Source: Riptortus pedestris (lineage: Eukaryota; Arthropoda; Insecta; Hemiptera; Alydidae). From it: DNA of 64,000 bases. The notes beneath the pieces were generated by a model that saw only the letters and a program-made list of their open reading frames with translations, was not told the DNA's origin and did not search any database. Made by a program: the position numbers and the translations under genes. The stretch covers positions 8,729,001-8,793,000 of the forward strand of contig CM032228.1 of assembly GCA_019009955.1 (NCBI GenBank), given 5' to 3'. Shown here in pieces: positions 10,530-20,275 of the stretch. The stretch's first letter is position 1. Every line of letters begins with the position of its first letter.

Positions 10530-12187
10530 TTAATTTAAGATGATTGTGTAGCTTTTCCTGCTATGAATAGCATGCTGAACTTCCCGGTGAAGTGACCAAC
10601 AGTAATCCCCCATCATGTTGGTATTCCAGCGGCCCTGGTAACGTTTTTCCATCACTTTAACGTCCTGGTGAAAACGCTCACCTTGCTCCTCACTAACATC
10701 TCCTAAATTTTCCGGGAAGTAATCGAGGTGGCTGCTCAAGAAGTGAACTTTCAGGCTCATCAAACATCCTAACTGTTCAAATTTTTTTAACATGTTAGCA
10801 ACAATAGCCTTATATTCTGGGTCTTTTTTATTTCCCAAAAACTTGGTGACAACTTGCTTGAATGAAACCCATGCTACTATTTAAATTGAGGTCATTGTGG
10901 ATTCAAAGTTAACGTCAAACATCATTTTTCTAATATCAGGCCCGGTAAAGACGCCTTCTTTCAGTTTAGCTTCTGAAAGGTGTGGAAACTTCTGACAGAG
11001 ATATTTGAAACAAAGCCCATCTTTAGGCAAAGCCTTTACAAACTGTTTCATGAGACCTAACTTAATATGTAGTGGTGGTAGGAGCACGTTTTTTGGATCT
11101 ACAAGGTTTTTGCGTAAAATGTTCTTCTCGCCAGGCTTTAAAGACTCCCTAGCAGGCCAGTTCTTTCTGCACCAATGTTGTTTCCGAGCTCTACTGTCCC
11201 ATTCACACAAGAAACATGGAAATTTGGTAAAACCCCCTTGCTGACCAAGGAGCATGCACGTAACTTTCAAATCACCACATATCATCCAACCGTGTGCAGA
11301 ATAACCTATTTTATTTAACACTATTTCTAGATTTTCGTAACTCTCTTTCATATGTACAGAATGACCGACAGGTACAGAGGCATACATGTTACCGTTGTGT
11401 AGTAAAACTGCCTTCAAACTATTTTTGGATGAATCAATAAACAACCTCCAATCTTCTGTTTTGTATTCAATTCCAAACTCATTAATTAAACCATGAATGT
11501 CTGAGCAGTACACCAAATCACCCTCTTGTTCAAAATACTTCGAAAATTGTTGTTCTCTCTTCCTATACACATGAAAGCTGGTTCCAGCCGCCAGCAAGTT
11601 CTTTTCTTTTAGCCTAGAGCCAAGCAGTTCAGCTTTTTCTTTTGTTAAGCCCAGATCCCTAACTAAGTCATTAAGCTCGACCTGAGTGAACAATTTAGGC
11701 TCTACATTTTCTGTAACACATTGGAATTCTTCATCGTGTTCATCTAACTCCGACTGTACATCAGAAAATACTTCTGTTTCAATAGAATTTAAGTCCTCTG
11801 GTGGTTCCGGGATTGGCAAATCTACACCGTGCCCTACTGGTCGGATGGCGGACGGAAGGTTAGGGTAGCTTATTACCTTCTTGTTCTTAGAGTTATGACC
11901 AGTAATATCTACACTGCAAAAGTAACAGTCATCGGAATGATTTTTTGGTTCCCTCCATATCATGGGAACAGCAAATTTAAAGTGTTTTTTCTCTTTTTTT
12001 GACCATTTCCTGAGGTCTTCAACACATACATAACATACCTTATGCGGTCTCCAAGTTTGGTTCCAAAGTATGCTAGATAAACCTTTTTCACAAAGTCTGT
12101 AATGTTTCTTTGGTGCTTTTTAATAACAAACTCACCACAAATATAACAAAAACTGTCAGCAGAGTTTTTACAGCCGCGATGAGACAT
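10530..12187 (-). pseudogene. Decayed gene of a domain-unnamed, multicopy arthropod protein family
   Basis: Minus-strand gene in three pieces. Piece 1 (from ATG 12187, MSHRGCKNSADSFCYICGEF) contains a CxxC and continues to YFGTKLGD. The frame is then lost at about 12043-12052, consistent with a deletion. The next frame resumes with PHKVCYVCVEDLRKWS (second CxxC) and runs into MIWREPKNHSDDCYFC (third CxxC, from 11963). Main piece: D177 in DWRLFIDSSK, D231 in CGDLK, CFLC (250-253) with WDSRARKQHW, and LLPPLHIKLGLMKQF (295-309), counting from 11963. A TAA at 10881-10883 is the only break before 10530, since both sides share one frame; the tail holds DVSEEQGERFHQDVK and MGDYCWSL. From memory, proteins of this type are abundant and uncharacterised in arthropod genomes. 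Three CxxC pairs suggest zinc binding. It is flanked by terminal inverted repeats, so it may be a transposase (see findings). Confidence 0.75.
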
Positions 12188-12294
12188 TGCACTGAGCACA
12201 TGTACAGGAAACGTAAAAGTGAGGTTATGTTGAAAATAAACAAAACATCAGCTGTTTAGCATGTGTTTCAGCAGTGCTGCCAACATCATCTTTG

Positions 12295-12487
12295 TTCATT
12301 TTTTTTATTTTTATAACAATAAGCTGTTAAATTCTAAAAATGTTTCATTATTTGATTAATTTAACTATAATATGTGAATATATGTTGGGTGATAATAGTT
12401 TTTAAGCATAATATTTGGATTCAGCAACCTAAACAACATAAGAATAAGGTTTTTTCATTAAAAAAGTTTTTTCATCGTTGGCCTGTG
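12295..12487 (-). repeat. Right terminal inverted repeat of the 2.26-kb element
   Basis: Reverse complement begins CACAGGCCAACGATGAAAAA and carries GCTGAATCCAAAT, TATCACCC and AATGAAACA, matching the left terminus. The gene start (12187) lies about 100 bp inside this repeat, so the right end would hold the promoter. Confidence 0.65.
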
Positions 12488-12824
12488 CGGAAATAAGATA
12501 ATATATTACTAGAACCAAAGAGTTTGATCCCTATAGCATCCGCTATCACCTGTTGTGCCAACTCAGCATGCCTTTGTTTAAATAATAAATTATACAAATT
12601 AAATAATAGAAATGCTCTTATAGTTAACACTTCTATTAGAAATAAATAACAAAGTTATTTTATGGGAAAAATTAATAAATGAAGAGGGGTCGACGGAGGT
12701 ATATAACCTCACTAATCCGAATTATACTTAGAACATCATATAAGACTAAAACATAACGCCATTTGCCATAATATGCATTTATTTCTTAATAACACTTGAA
12801 TAAGTACTAATAAAATTAATGACT

Positions 12825-13225
12825 TCCGCTATAGTTTTAACGTATATCCTGTGTTTACTTCATTTTACGATTAAGTGAGTGCAACATAAGTTACTCTAAA
12901 TAACAAAATAAACAACATTCGTTATGTGCATGTTTGCCGAGAAACTAATCAGAAACGAAATATGACAATTGTCCATTTCAGGTCTCCCTTATAACCCCCA
13001 CTCCTGTTCGTTGTTCGAATGTTTAATATAGCTTATAATCAGAGAGGTTTTATTATTAAATTACGAAAGGAGTTTCGTTGAGTTCGGTTCAGTATGGCCA
13101 TCCAAATTGTTGACTCCCGCTTTAGTTTTTAGTGTATATCTCGTTTATACTGTGTTATAGAACAAAAGTAGATATAACAAAAGTTACTCTAAGTAACAAA
13201 GTAAACAACTTTTGCCTGAAAAACC
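12825..13225 (+). repeat. Family B repeat, about 1.3 modules
   Basis: Plus-oriented family B: CCGCTATAGTTTTAACGTAT, TTACTCTAAATAACAAAATA, GTGCATGTTTGCCGA, TCTCCCTTATAACCCCCACT, GACTCCCGCTTTAGTTTTTA and a second TTACTCTAAGTAACAAAG. Neither terminal structure is present. The interval 13226-13741 shows nothing further. Confidence 0.75.
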
Positions 13226-14398
13226 ATATACATATATTGAGCATATTTGCCGCGCATGATATGATATGAAACTTGTTTCACCTTAAAGAGACAATGTACG
13301 TTATCAAAAATTGTCAATTTTCATTAAAATCTTTGTTCAAGTTTTATTTAATAATTAAACATTTTTGATATTATTCATCATGAGTATAAACGCATCCATC
13401 AGACATGGCGTTCATAAATTTGTTTTTAAATAAAGAATATTTTTTTTAATAGATTTATAGCCATCAGAGGTAGCTTTGCTGAGGAATACATTTGGGCAGA
13501 GATTTAATGAGTTGTACTCCTGAAAATGATACACTTTTCTTGAAATATTTATGTTTGTGTTTGGGGGTTTGAAGAGAATTCTTGTATCATTTTTTATACA
13601 ATTTCTGTAAAAGAAGTTCATATTTTGTTTCAAAAACAACATTGTTTGATAAATGAATATCCATAGAAGGAAAAGTCAAAACATTTGCTATTAATTAAAC
13701 TTTCTATATTTCGTATTATAAAATTTGTGCTATTTTCCTTACCCGGCAGTGGTGGCACCGGGTCTGTGGGACCCATAAGCTAACTATCTAATGCCTCACC
13801 CCTTTCTGGATTGGGGAAGGTACAAGTACTGAAGAAATCCATAGAACCTCTCGATAAGGTGTCCTTAGATAACATAGAATGAAAACAAGCCACTTGGATC
13901 CTCATTGGATAGTGGAGTTAGTTGTTATTGGTTTGGAATAAGCCCCATGGGTCTCTTGACCCGGTTTTGCCACCATTCTTGAAATGCTTTTTTTTTCAAG
14001 AAGATTTGGTATTAAGGTTGGGCACCGGCGTCTATGGGTCCCACAGATGGTTTAAGTCAGCTGTTAGCTCGGGGATTCACCAGAGGGGACCGAAATCCTG
14101 TGATTCCCACAACTTGGGGTGGGAGGGGTAAGATCCACCACACCATTCTGTACCAGCCACCTTACCTATTGCTATACACCTTGTAATTTCATTTACTTGC
14201 CCCGAGTTTTTAGTTTTTTTCTTTCTGTTTTCCATTTTACTTCATGCTTATGGAGCGTCTTTGATTGATTTGTCAAATCCCCAAGAGGTGGAATTAGTGC
14301 ATCGTAATGTTGGAGGAGCCATTGCCTATCGATTTAGACATTATTTGACGATATGAAGAAGATGAGGTAGATGAAGTTGAAGTGAGGAGAAGTGCGGG

Positions 14399-15190
14399 AT
14401 TCAGCAATCTTATGGCTCCGCGACGTATCATCACAATGGACAAATTGGTTCACCAGCTATGACCTCTACCTTACTAAAACATAAACTTACAATGGTCGGG
14501 ACTCAAAGAAACAAAAAGAGAGAAATACTATATGCGTATTTTGGATCGCACAAAGGGACCCCCCGCGAAGTATATTCTTCACAATTTCGCGTTTTTCAAA
14601 AGGACCGCAGCGATTTTTTCGATATATTCCCAAAAAACAAAAACCAATGCGTTCTCATTCTTTCAACCTTCCATCTCGATGGCCAGCAGTGATCTTTCGA
14701 CCCGCGAAACAAAAAAAAAACCAGTGGCAGTCACCTTCTATAATCATGACTAAAGGACGGGGTTGATGTTGTTGATGAAATGTGTGCCTACTTGTAATAA
14801 TGAACTCGAAATGCAAGAAGAGGCCGATGGTGATATTTAATAGCCTGTAAGGAATGTGAACAGAGGTATCAACGCATTCATCATTTATAAAAGTAATGAA
14901 AAGTATGACGATAAATTTGAAAGGAGGCGGTTTTTTTTGAAAGTGTTGGGAAAGCCATCTGTGTGGAAGATCATATTCGCCGACGGGCGCACAGCATCCA
15001 CGTGCCGCGCCAAATCCGAAAGGCCCTATACTGTAAACTATTGAACATCACCACAACAACCAGAACAGCTGATCCTCCGGGTCCCAGGGGAAAAAGAGGA
15101 AGAATGCAAGGATTGTACTGGAACTGATCGAAAATCCCGATACTACTGTCGCGATGTGTTCAGGGTTTGTGTGTCTTGAACACTCACTTT
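14399..15190 (+). pseudogene. piggyBac transposase remnant
   Basis: Several plus frames together read as the C-terminal half of a piggyBac (DDE_Tnp_1_7-type) transposase. In order: DKLV and FTSYDLY (about 14440-14475); LLKHKLTMVGTQRNKKREI (from 14468); a PPAKYIL..FAFFKRTAAIFS stretch; KPVAVTFYNHD then, after shifts, VDVVDEMCAYL (about 14763-14795), where the family has the third catalytic aspartate; RPMVIFNSL; RGINAFIIYKSNEKYDDKF (from 14859); and CKDCTGTDRKSRYYC (about 15105-15150), the start of the C-terminal cysteine-rich zinc-binding domain. At least six frameshifts or stops separate these. The N-terminal region with the first two aspartates is mostly deleted; only an acidic stretch near 14290-14390 may derive from it. 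Non-functional. Confidence 0.85.
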
Positions 15191-15504
15191 TTGTATGCCT
15201 CAGGATGTTTTCAAAATAATGAGTGACATTTAGTATATTTTAGTTAATTTATATAGCCAAAATTATGACGATTATGTTCCCTATAAAGCCTTATTTACTT
15301 TGTTTTTCTTTTGTTTAAATTTAATTGTAATAAATGTATTAAACTTGGACTAAATTAAATATTTTCTTTTTACAGTTAATTGCCATTTAGTACCTTGCTC
15401 TATCAAGGTAGATTAATACATAGCCAGTGAAAATATTTGTTAGCGGAAAAAATATAGGCCCAATACTAATAGAAGTTTAGGGGCCCCGAGTCTCAAAGAC
15501 CCGG

Positions 15505-16590
15505 TGCCACCCTAGGACTGTTCTAGAGGATGCCACCCTAAGGACTGCTCTAGAGGGTGCCACCTAAGGACTGTTCTAGAGGGTGCCACCCTAAGGACTG
15601 TTCTAGGGTGCCCCACCGAAGGACTGTTCTAGAGGGTGCCACCCTAAGGACTGGCTTCTAGAGGGTGCCACCCTAATGACTGTTCTAGAGGATGCCACCC
15701 TAAGGACTGTTCTAGAGGGTGCCACCTAAGCGATGCCTGCTTCTAGAGGGTGCACCCTAAGGGACTGTTATAGAGGATGCCACCCTAAGGACTGTTCTAG
15801 AGGGTGCCACCCTAAGGACTGTTCTAGAGGGTGCCACCCTAAGTGACTGTTCTAGAGGGGATGCCACCTAAGGACTGTTCTAGAGGGTGCCACCTCTAAG
15901 GACTGTTCTAGAGGGCTGCCCACCCTAAGGAAATGTTCTAGATGGGTGCCACCCTAAGGACTGTTCTACGTAGAGGGGTGCCACCCTATAGGATCTGTTC
16001 TAGAGGTGCCACCCTAAGCGAACTGTTATAGAGGGTGCCACCCTAAGGACTGTTCTAGAGGCGTGCCACCCTAAGGAATCTGTTTCTAGAGGGTGCCACC
16101 CTAAGGACTGTTCTAGAGGGTGCCCACACCCTAAGGACCTGATTTCTAGTGGGTTGCCACCCCTAGGACTGATTCTAGAGGGTTGCCACCCTAAGGACTG
16201 GTTATAGGAGGTGCCACGCTAAGGAACTGTTTCTAGAGGTGTGCCACCCTAAGGACTGTTCTAGAGGGTGCCACCCTAAGGACTGTTCTAGAAGCGGTGC
16301 ACACCCTAAGGACTGTTCTAGAGGGTGCCACCCTAAGGACTGTTCTAGAGGGTGCCACCCTAAGGACTGTTCTAGAGGGTGCCACCCTAAGCGGACTGCT
16401 TCCTAGAGGGTGCCACCCTAAGGAGTCTGTTCTATAGAGGGTGCCACCCATAAGGACTGTTCTAGAGGGTGCCACCCTAAGGGACCTGTTTTCTAAGATG
16501 GGTGCCACCCTTAAGGGACTGCTTCATTAGAGGGTGCCACCCTAAGGACTGATTCTAGAGGACTGACACCCTAAGAGAGGTTCTAGAGGA
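15505..16590 (+). repeat. ~27-bp minisatellite inside the piggyBac right end
   Basis: About 40 tandem units whose core is GGTGCCACCCTAAGGACTG followed by TTCTAGAG. The unit core GGTGCCACC is the piggyBac subterminal motif in reverse (GGTGGCACC), so the array has grown from the element's own end. Because 27 is a multiple of three, minus-strand frames give a nine-residue repeat (RVAPSRTVL); this is a shadow, not a protein. Units carry many scattered 1-3 bp insertions and deletions, suggesting sequencing or assembly error as well as divergence. Confidence 0.9.
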
Positions 16591-16606
16591 TGCCACCTCT
16601 GCCGGG

Positions 16607-17045
16607 TTAAGGGAAATCACTTATTCAGGTTGTACTCGTGACGCGATTTCTGAAGAATTTCTTCAAATGTACATTGATCCTACACTGGAGATAACCAAAA
16701 TATTTTTATGAACTTCTTCTTTAGGAATATAATTTTTTTCACAACTCATGATAAGTTCCGAAACGCCAGTCTACTTCTTTAATAATAATACGACAAATGA
16801 CATTCTCCGATGATAAATATAAAAACTAAAATACACTTTCCTAAATAAAGAGACTGAACGAAGTAGTTTAATTTAATATTCCATTAATCTTTGACGACTC
16901 CATAACCAAACACAAGGTGGAGGGAAATAAAATCCCAACATTAGTGTCAGATATCCATTTTCTATTTAACTTTTTATAAAAAGAAACCTTTTATATGAAC
17001 TAAAATGTATTCAATTATTTACAGAGCTGTAGGGAAGCTTCAAAA
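16607..17045 (-). repeat. Inverted partner of 1828-2236
   Basis: Starts at TTAAGGGAAATCA, then a reverse family-A 3' end (TTGTACTCGTGACGCGATTT, TTCTTCAAATGTACATTGATCC). It continues into the block with CTTTCCTAAATAAAGAGACT, AACGAAGTAGTTTAATTTAA, CCAAACACAAGGTGGAGGGA and ACAGAGCTGTAGGG. It mirrors 1828-2236 about 14.4 kb away. The piggyBac element was inserted in its terminal TTAA. Confidence 0.75.
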
Positions 17046-17754
17046 TTAAAAAATTGGGGTACTTCTTTATTTTTCAAAACATCAAATAGCAATTTCGCCT
17101 CTAACATACATTAATAACAATAAATTATGTTACGCCAGATAAAAAGTATTCTTATTATTACACAAATATTAACTAAGAATAGTAAAAATGCCTCAAAAAA
17201 TAGGGCTATGATAAAGCAATTTAAATAAATAAACCCATTCAATTCGTTAATGAGAAATTGTACATTTCAGGATTAAGTGTTGTATAATTTATCCAAGGGA
17301 ATCAATTATATTTACAAAGTAAAGTACAAATATAATTTAATTGGTGTCTAGGGAAAAAGATATATATATATATTTTTTTTGGGGTTGTACATTTTAGTTC
17401 CAAGCGTTTATTTAACTAATGATTATCAATCAAATTTTCAGTGCCTTGTATAGTATTTGTAATTTCTTGATCAATTACTATGACCCATTTTGATCTATTA
17501 CTTGTTTGCCATCTTTCAGGATAAAATTTTAGTTTCCGTTCTTCCAGAACTTATTGCTCAGATTTTTGGCACATATGAATGTCTCTATGTGCCGTTTTGC
17601 AGCCCTCGAGCGAATTTATAAGTGTTTCCCGTTAAGAGACCGCTTTTGAAGGGCCCGAAATATTGAAAATCTGTTTGGGCAAGGTCTGGTGAATAGTGGG
17701 GGTCGGGCGGGGGATCCACATCCCAGCTAAACCGACTGGTGCTAAAGGTTTTTT
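17046..17754. other. Unassigned AT-rich interval
   Basis: Ordinary AT-rich sequence with a short TA tract near 17360. I see no gene, RNA or repeat-family match. Confidence 0.4.
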
Positions 17755-17909
17755 TAGCAGATTTCCCTTAAGGCGACAATCTGCTATTGAGGTCGTAACT
17801 CAACTCATGACGCGATTTCCGAAACATTTCTTCAAAATGGTCCATCGATCCTACCCAGGAGATGGACGAAAAAGAGGTCCGTTCAAAATTTTATATATAT
17901 ATATATATT

Positions 17910-17953
<44 letters not shown>

Positions 17954-18645
17954 TTGTCTGTTAAACGCTTTAGCGGTCGCAAATTTTTGTTTGATCGATT
18001 ACGAAACTCGATATTTTATCGTTTTATGTAAAAAGACAGATCAAGTTCGTTAAGATGGCTAAATTTGGACTAGTGGAAATTCCTAAATATCTCCGTTATT
18101 ATTACATCCGATCGAACGCAAAAAACTGTATCAGTATCAATCACTTTATTGCAATTTAAATTTACTATTACATATTGTTATATACTTTTAATCTCTATCT
18201 TGAATATTAACGGGAGATATTTGCATTTTTATGACAAAGCCTAGTGGTCGGGTACCTAGTTCGGAATTTGATCGGCCATTTCTGTCGGCTCCTCAGGTGG
18301 GAGGGTTTTCTTATAACCTGTCCGTTCCTAACCTTACCTTACCTTTGTTACTTTGTGAGATTTATGCAAATACGTTCTGTTTCATCACGCCCCCCCCTTC
18401 TTTAGTTCTTGGACTACTAAAATTTGAGTTATTAAAATATAAATTATTATTCCAATTCAGAAGCCGTTTCACGGTTGGAGGAATTTATTTTAATTAACTG
18501 AAAGATTTCTCATTACGTTTGTATTTAATCACGGTGGTATTGATTAACCTTTAACAGTATGCAGATTTCTCTATTGTTAAACTTACCACAGGGCGCATCA
18601 TCTCGCTTAGTCTTACGCAGCCTCTGCGTGAAGGATCTTTTTATT
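17755..18645 (-). mobile_element. Family A, long variant, nearly complete
   Basis: Reads on the minus strand from GCAGCCTCTGCGTGAAGG (5' end, about 18617-18636) to TTTAGCAGATTTCCCTTAAGG (3' end at 17755). The 3' palindrome is followed inward by TGACGCGATTTC, CATCGATCCTACCCAGGAGA, an interrupted (AT)n tract (17893-17955), CGCTTTAGCGGTCGCAA and TCGTTTTATGTAAAAAGACA. The 5' half is of the long type. Confidence 0.8.
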
Positions 18646-18970
18646 TTCGGAACCATAAAAAAATCAATAAACGTCGAAGTTGTTTGCTTCCATTTTTGAG
18701 CAAGCACACCACTTAAAGATAGGGAACCACGGTTGAAACTGATGCAAAAAAAAGCTCCTTAAATAATTTATTTTTAGAATATTTATAAACGTTATTGAGC
18801 AAGTAAACATGATTTTAAAAACACAGAGAGGATTAAATTGATATACGCGACGAACTAAATTCTACAATCTTACATGAGTATTTAGCATATCTTAGTCTAA
18901 GTAGGCAGCCATCACTTCGGGAAATCAATAAGAGACAGAATGGATGATGGGATCGTTTTTTTGCGACATG

Positions 18971-18973
<3 letters not shown>

Positions 18974-19026
<53 letters not shown>
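18974..19026. repeat. (TA)n microsatellite bordering family B unit 1
   Basis: About 52 bp of pure TA, directly before the hairpin end of the first family B copy in the array. The interval 18646-18973 has no recognised feature. Confidence 0.95.
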
Positions 19027-19028
<2 letters not shown>

Positions 19029-19029
19029 C

Positions 19030-20086
19030 AGACTAGCTCAGAAACCCGGCTTCGCCCGGGAATTGATTTGAGGCTGAATGGTTATGGTATCTTTTATGCA
19101 ACACTTTACTTTGCACACTAGTTTGACATTTACCAGTCCCAGTGTTTAGGGTTAATACCCGTTGTTGGCATGTGTTTAATAATAAAATTAATTTTTTATG
19201 TAAGTCTTCACTGTCCTCCCAAATTGTCATATTTCCGTCTCCTGTGCATTATGCATAGATTTCAGCTATTAAGGACAAAATATTAACATTGATTTGAATT
19301 AATTTTTCCAGCTGAGGTTCCTGGTAGTTCAAATAGGAATGAATTGTTGAGTTGATATGCTCTAAGCAAATTTCTTGCTCCACACATTGTTCCTGGAGAA
19401 ATGTATAAAACAAAAGTTAATCTAAATAACAAAGTAAACAACTTTTCTTATGTGCATGTTTGTCGAAAAACAAATAGACAATGAAATATCGCGAATTTTT
19501 ATTTCAGGCCTCCCTTATAACCCCCACTCCCGTTCTAACCTAAACATTTTAATAAGGCTTATAATCATGGAAAGAATTAATGCTAATTGACATACCGAGT
19601 TTTGTTAAGTTCGGTTTCAAACTCGATCGTTAGCAACCAATAGTTGACTCCCGCTTTAGTTTTATAGTGTTAAATCTGTTTAATAAACTTTGTTAAAAGA
19701 CAAAAATGAATATTACAAAAAGTTACTCTAAATAACAAAATAAACAACTTTTGTTTATGTTCATGTTTGCTGAAAAAAAACGAATAGAAAACGATAATAC
19801 CGTTTATTTTAAAATCATGCCTCCCTTACAACCCCCACTCCTGTTCGTCTCAGAGGGTATTAATATAGCCTAATGTCTAATGTTGGGTTAGTAGGAAATT
19901 ATACATACCAAATTTTATAAAATTCGGTTCAGCCGTTTATGGTGAAAAGGTAACAAACAAACAAACTCACACGAAAGAAACAAAATGCAGTTATGGTGTC
20001 TATCACATGTGAAACTAAAAAAACGAAAAGTTATCGTGAAAATTCGCGAAAAAAACCAACGTTATAGGACAGAGGTTACAATTTTA
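19030..20086 (+). mobile_element. Family B unit 1 of a head-to-tail array
   Basis: Hairpin end ACCCGGCTTCGCCCGGGAAT, GAGGCTGAATGGTTATGGTA, CCAGTCCCAGTGTTTAGGGT, GTGCATTATGCATAG, TTTTTCCAGCTGAGGTTCCT. Two modules follow (CCTCCCTTATAACCCCCACT near 19508 and 19818), then TTCGGTTCAGCCGTTTATGG, AACAAACAAACAAACTC, ATGTGAAAC and GACAGAGGTTACAATTTTA. This is a complete order of family B blocks. No open frame longer than chance is seen. Confidence 0.85.
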
Positions 20087-20272
20087 GCATTTGTCCTTAA
20101 GGGAATCAGCAATTGAGGTCGTAATCATGCCGCGAGTTCATAAAAATTTCCTCTATATGTCCATAGATCCTACCCAGGAGAATGACGAAGTGAGGTCGTT
20201 TCAAAATATAAATTTATACATATATATATATATATATTTATATATAATATATTTATATATATATATATACAT
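20087..20272 (-). repeat. Family A 3' fragment between B units 1 and 2
   Basis: GTCCTTAAGGGAATCAGCAA, TTGAGGTCGTAATCATGCCG, GTCCATAGATCCTACCCAGG and GAATGACGAAGTGAGGTCGT lead into an interrupted (AT)n tract. This is the 3' end of family A in reverse, lodged exactly at the B-B junction. Confidence 0.75.
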
Positions 20273-20275
20273 AAT

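Larger units (their letters stand above)
10228..12487 (-). mobile_element. TIR element carrying an unnamed arthropod gene family
   Basis: A 2260-bp unit bounded by inverted termini CACAGGCCAAC (10228-10238) and its complement GTTGGCCTGTG (12477-12487). Inversion continues inward as conserved blocks in the same order: A/T-rich AAAAAAC/CTTTTTT runs, TGCTGAATCCAAAT (10299-10312; complement 12413-12426), TATCACCC (10331-10338; complement at about 12387-12394), and AATGAAACA near 10406 with its counterpart near 12345. The termini therefore form degenerate inverted repeats of about 190 bp. The only coding content between them is one minus-strand gene, 12187-10530. No clear target-site duplication is visible next to the CACAG ends. 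The arrangement is that of a DNA transposon whose product would be the encoded protein. The boundaries are seen directly; the transposon identity is inferred. Confidence 0.7.
13742..16606 (+). mobile_element. piggyBac-type DNA transposon, expanded and decayed
   Basis: Left end CCCGGCAGTGGTGGCA (13742-13757) and right end, in complement, CCCGGCAGAGGTGGCA (16591-16606) agree at 15 of 16 positions. TTA precedes the left end and TTAA (16607-16610) follows the right end, as expected for piggyBac, which integrates at TTAA; the left copy has lost one A. Subterminal repeats of GGCACCGGGTCT type recur at 13753-13774, inverted at 13951-13978, and at about 15485-15506 (inverted). Inside lie a transposase remnant (14399-15190) and a ~27-bp minisatellite (15505-16590). 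The right flank is a family-A-type terminal palindrome, so the element landed in the TTAA at its centre. Confidence 0.85.

Noticed and set aside
10228..12487. Transib/RAG-type element because the ends start with CAC
   Set aside because: No 5-bp target duplication, the full heptamer does not match, and the protein lacks the RAG1/Transib motifs I would expect.
16233..16508. Minus-strand open frame with nine-residue RVAPSRTVL repeats
   Set aside because: A by-product of a ~27-bp unit being divisible by three; neighbouring units shift frame.
15505..16590. Regularly repeated units resembling a CRISPR array
   Set aside because: Units are contiguous ~27-bp tandem copies with no unique spacers, in a eukaryotic transposon; it is a minisatellite.
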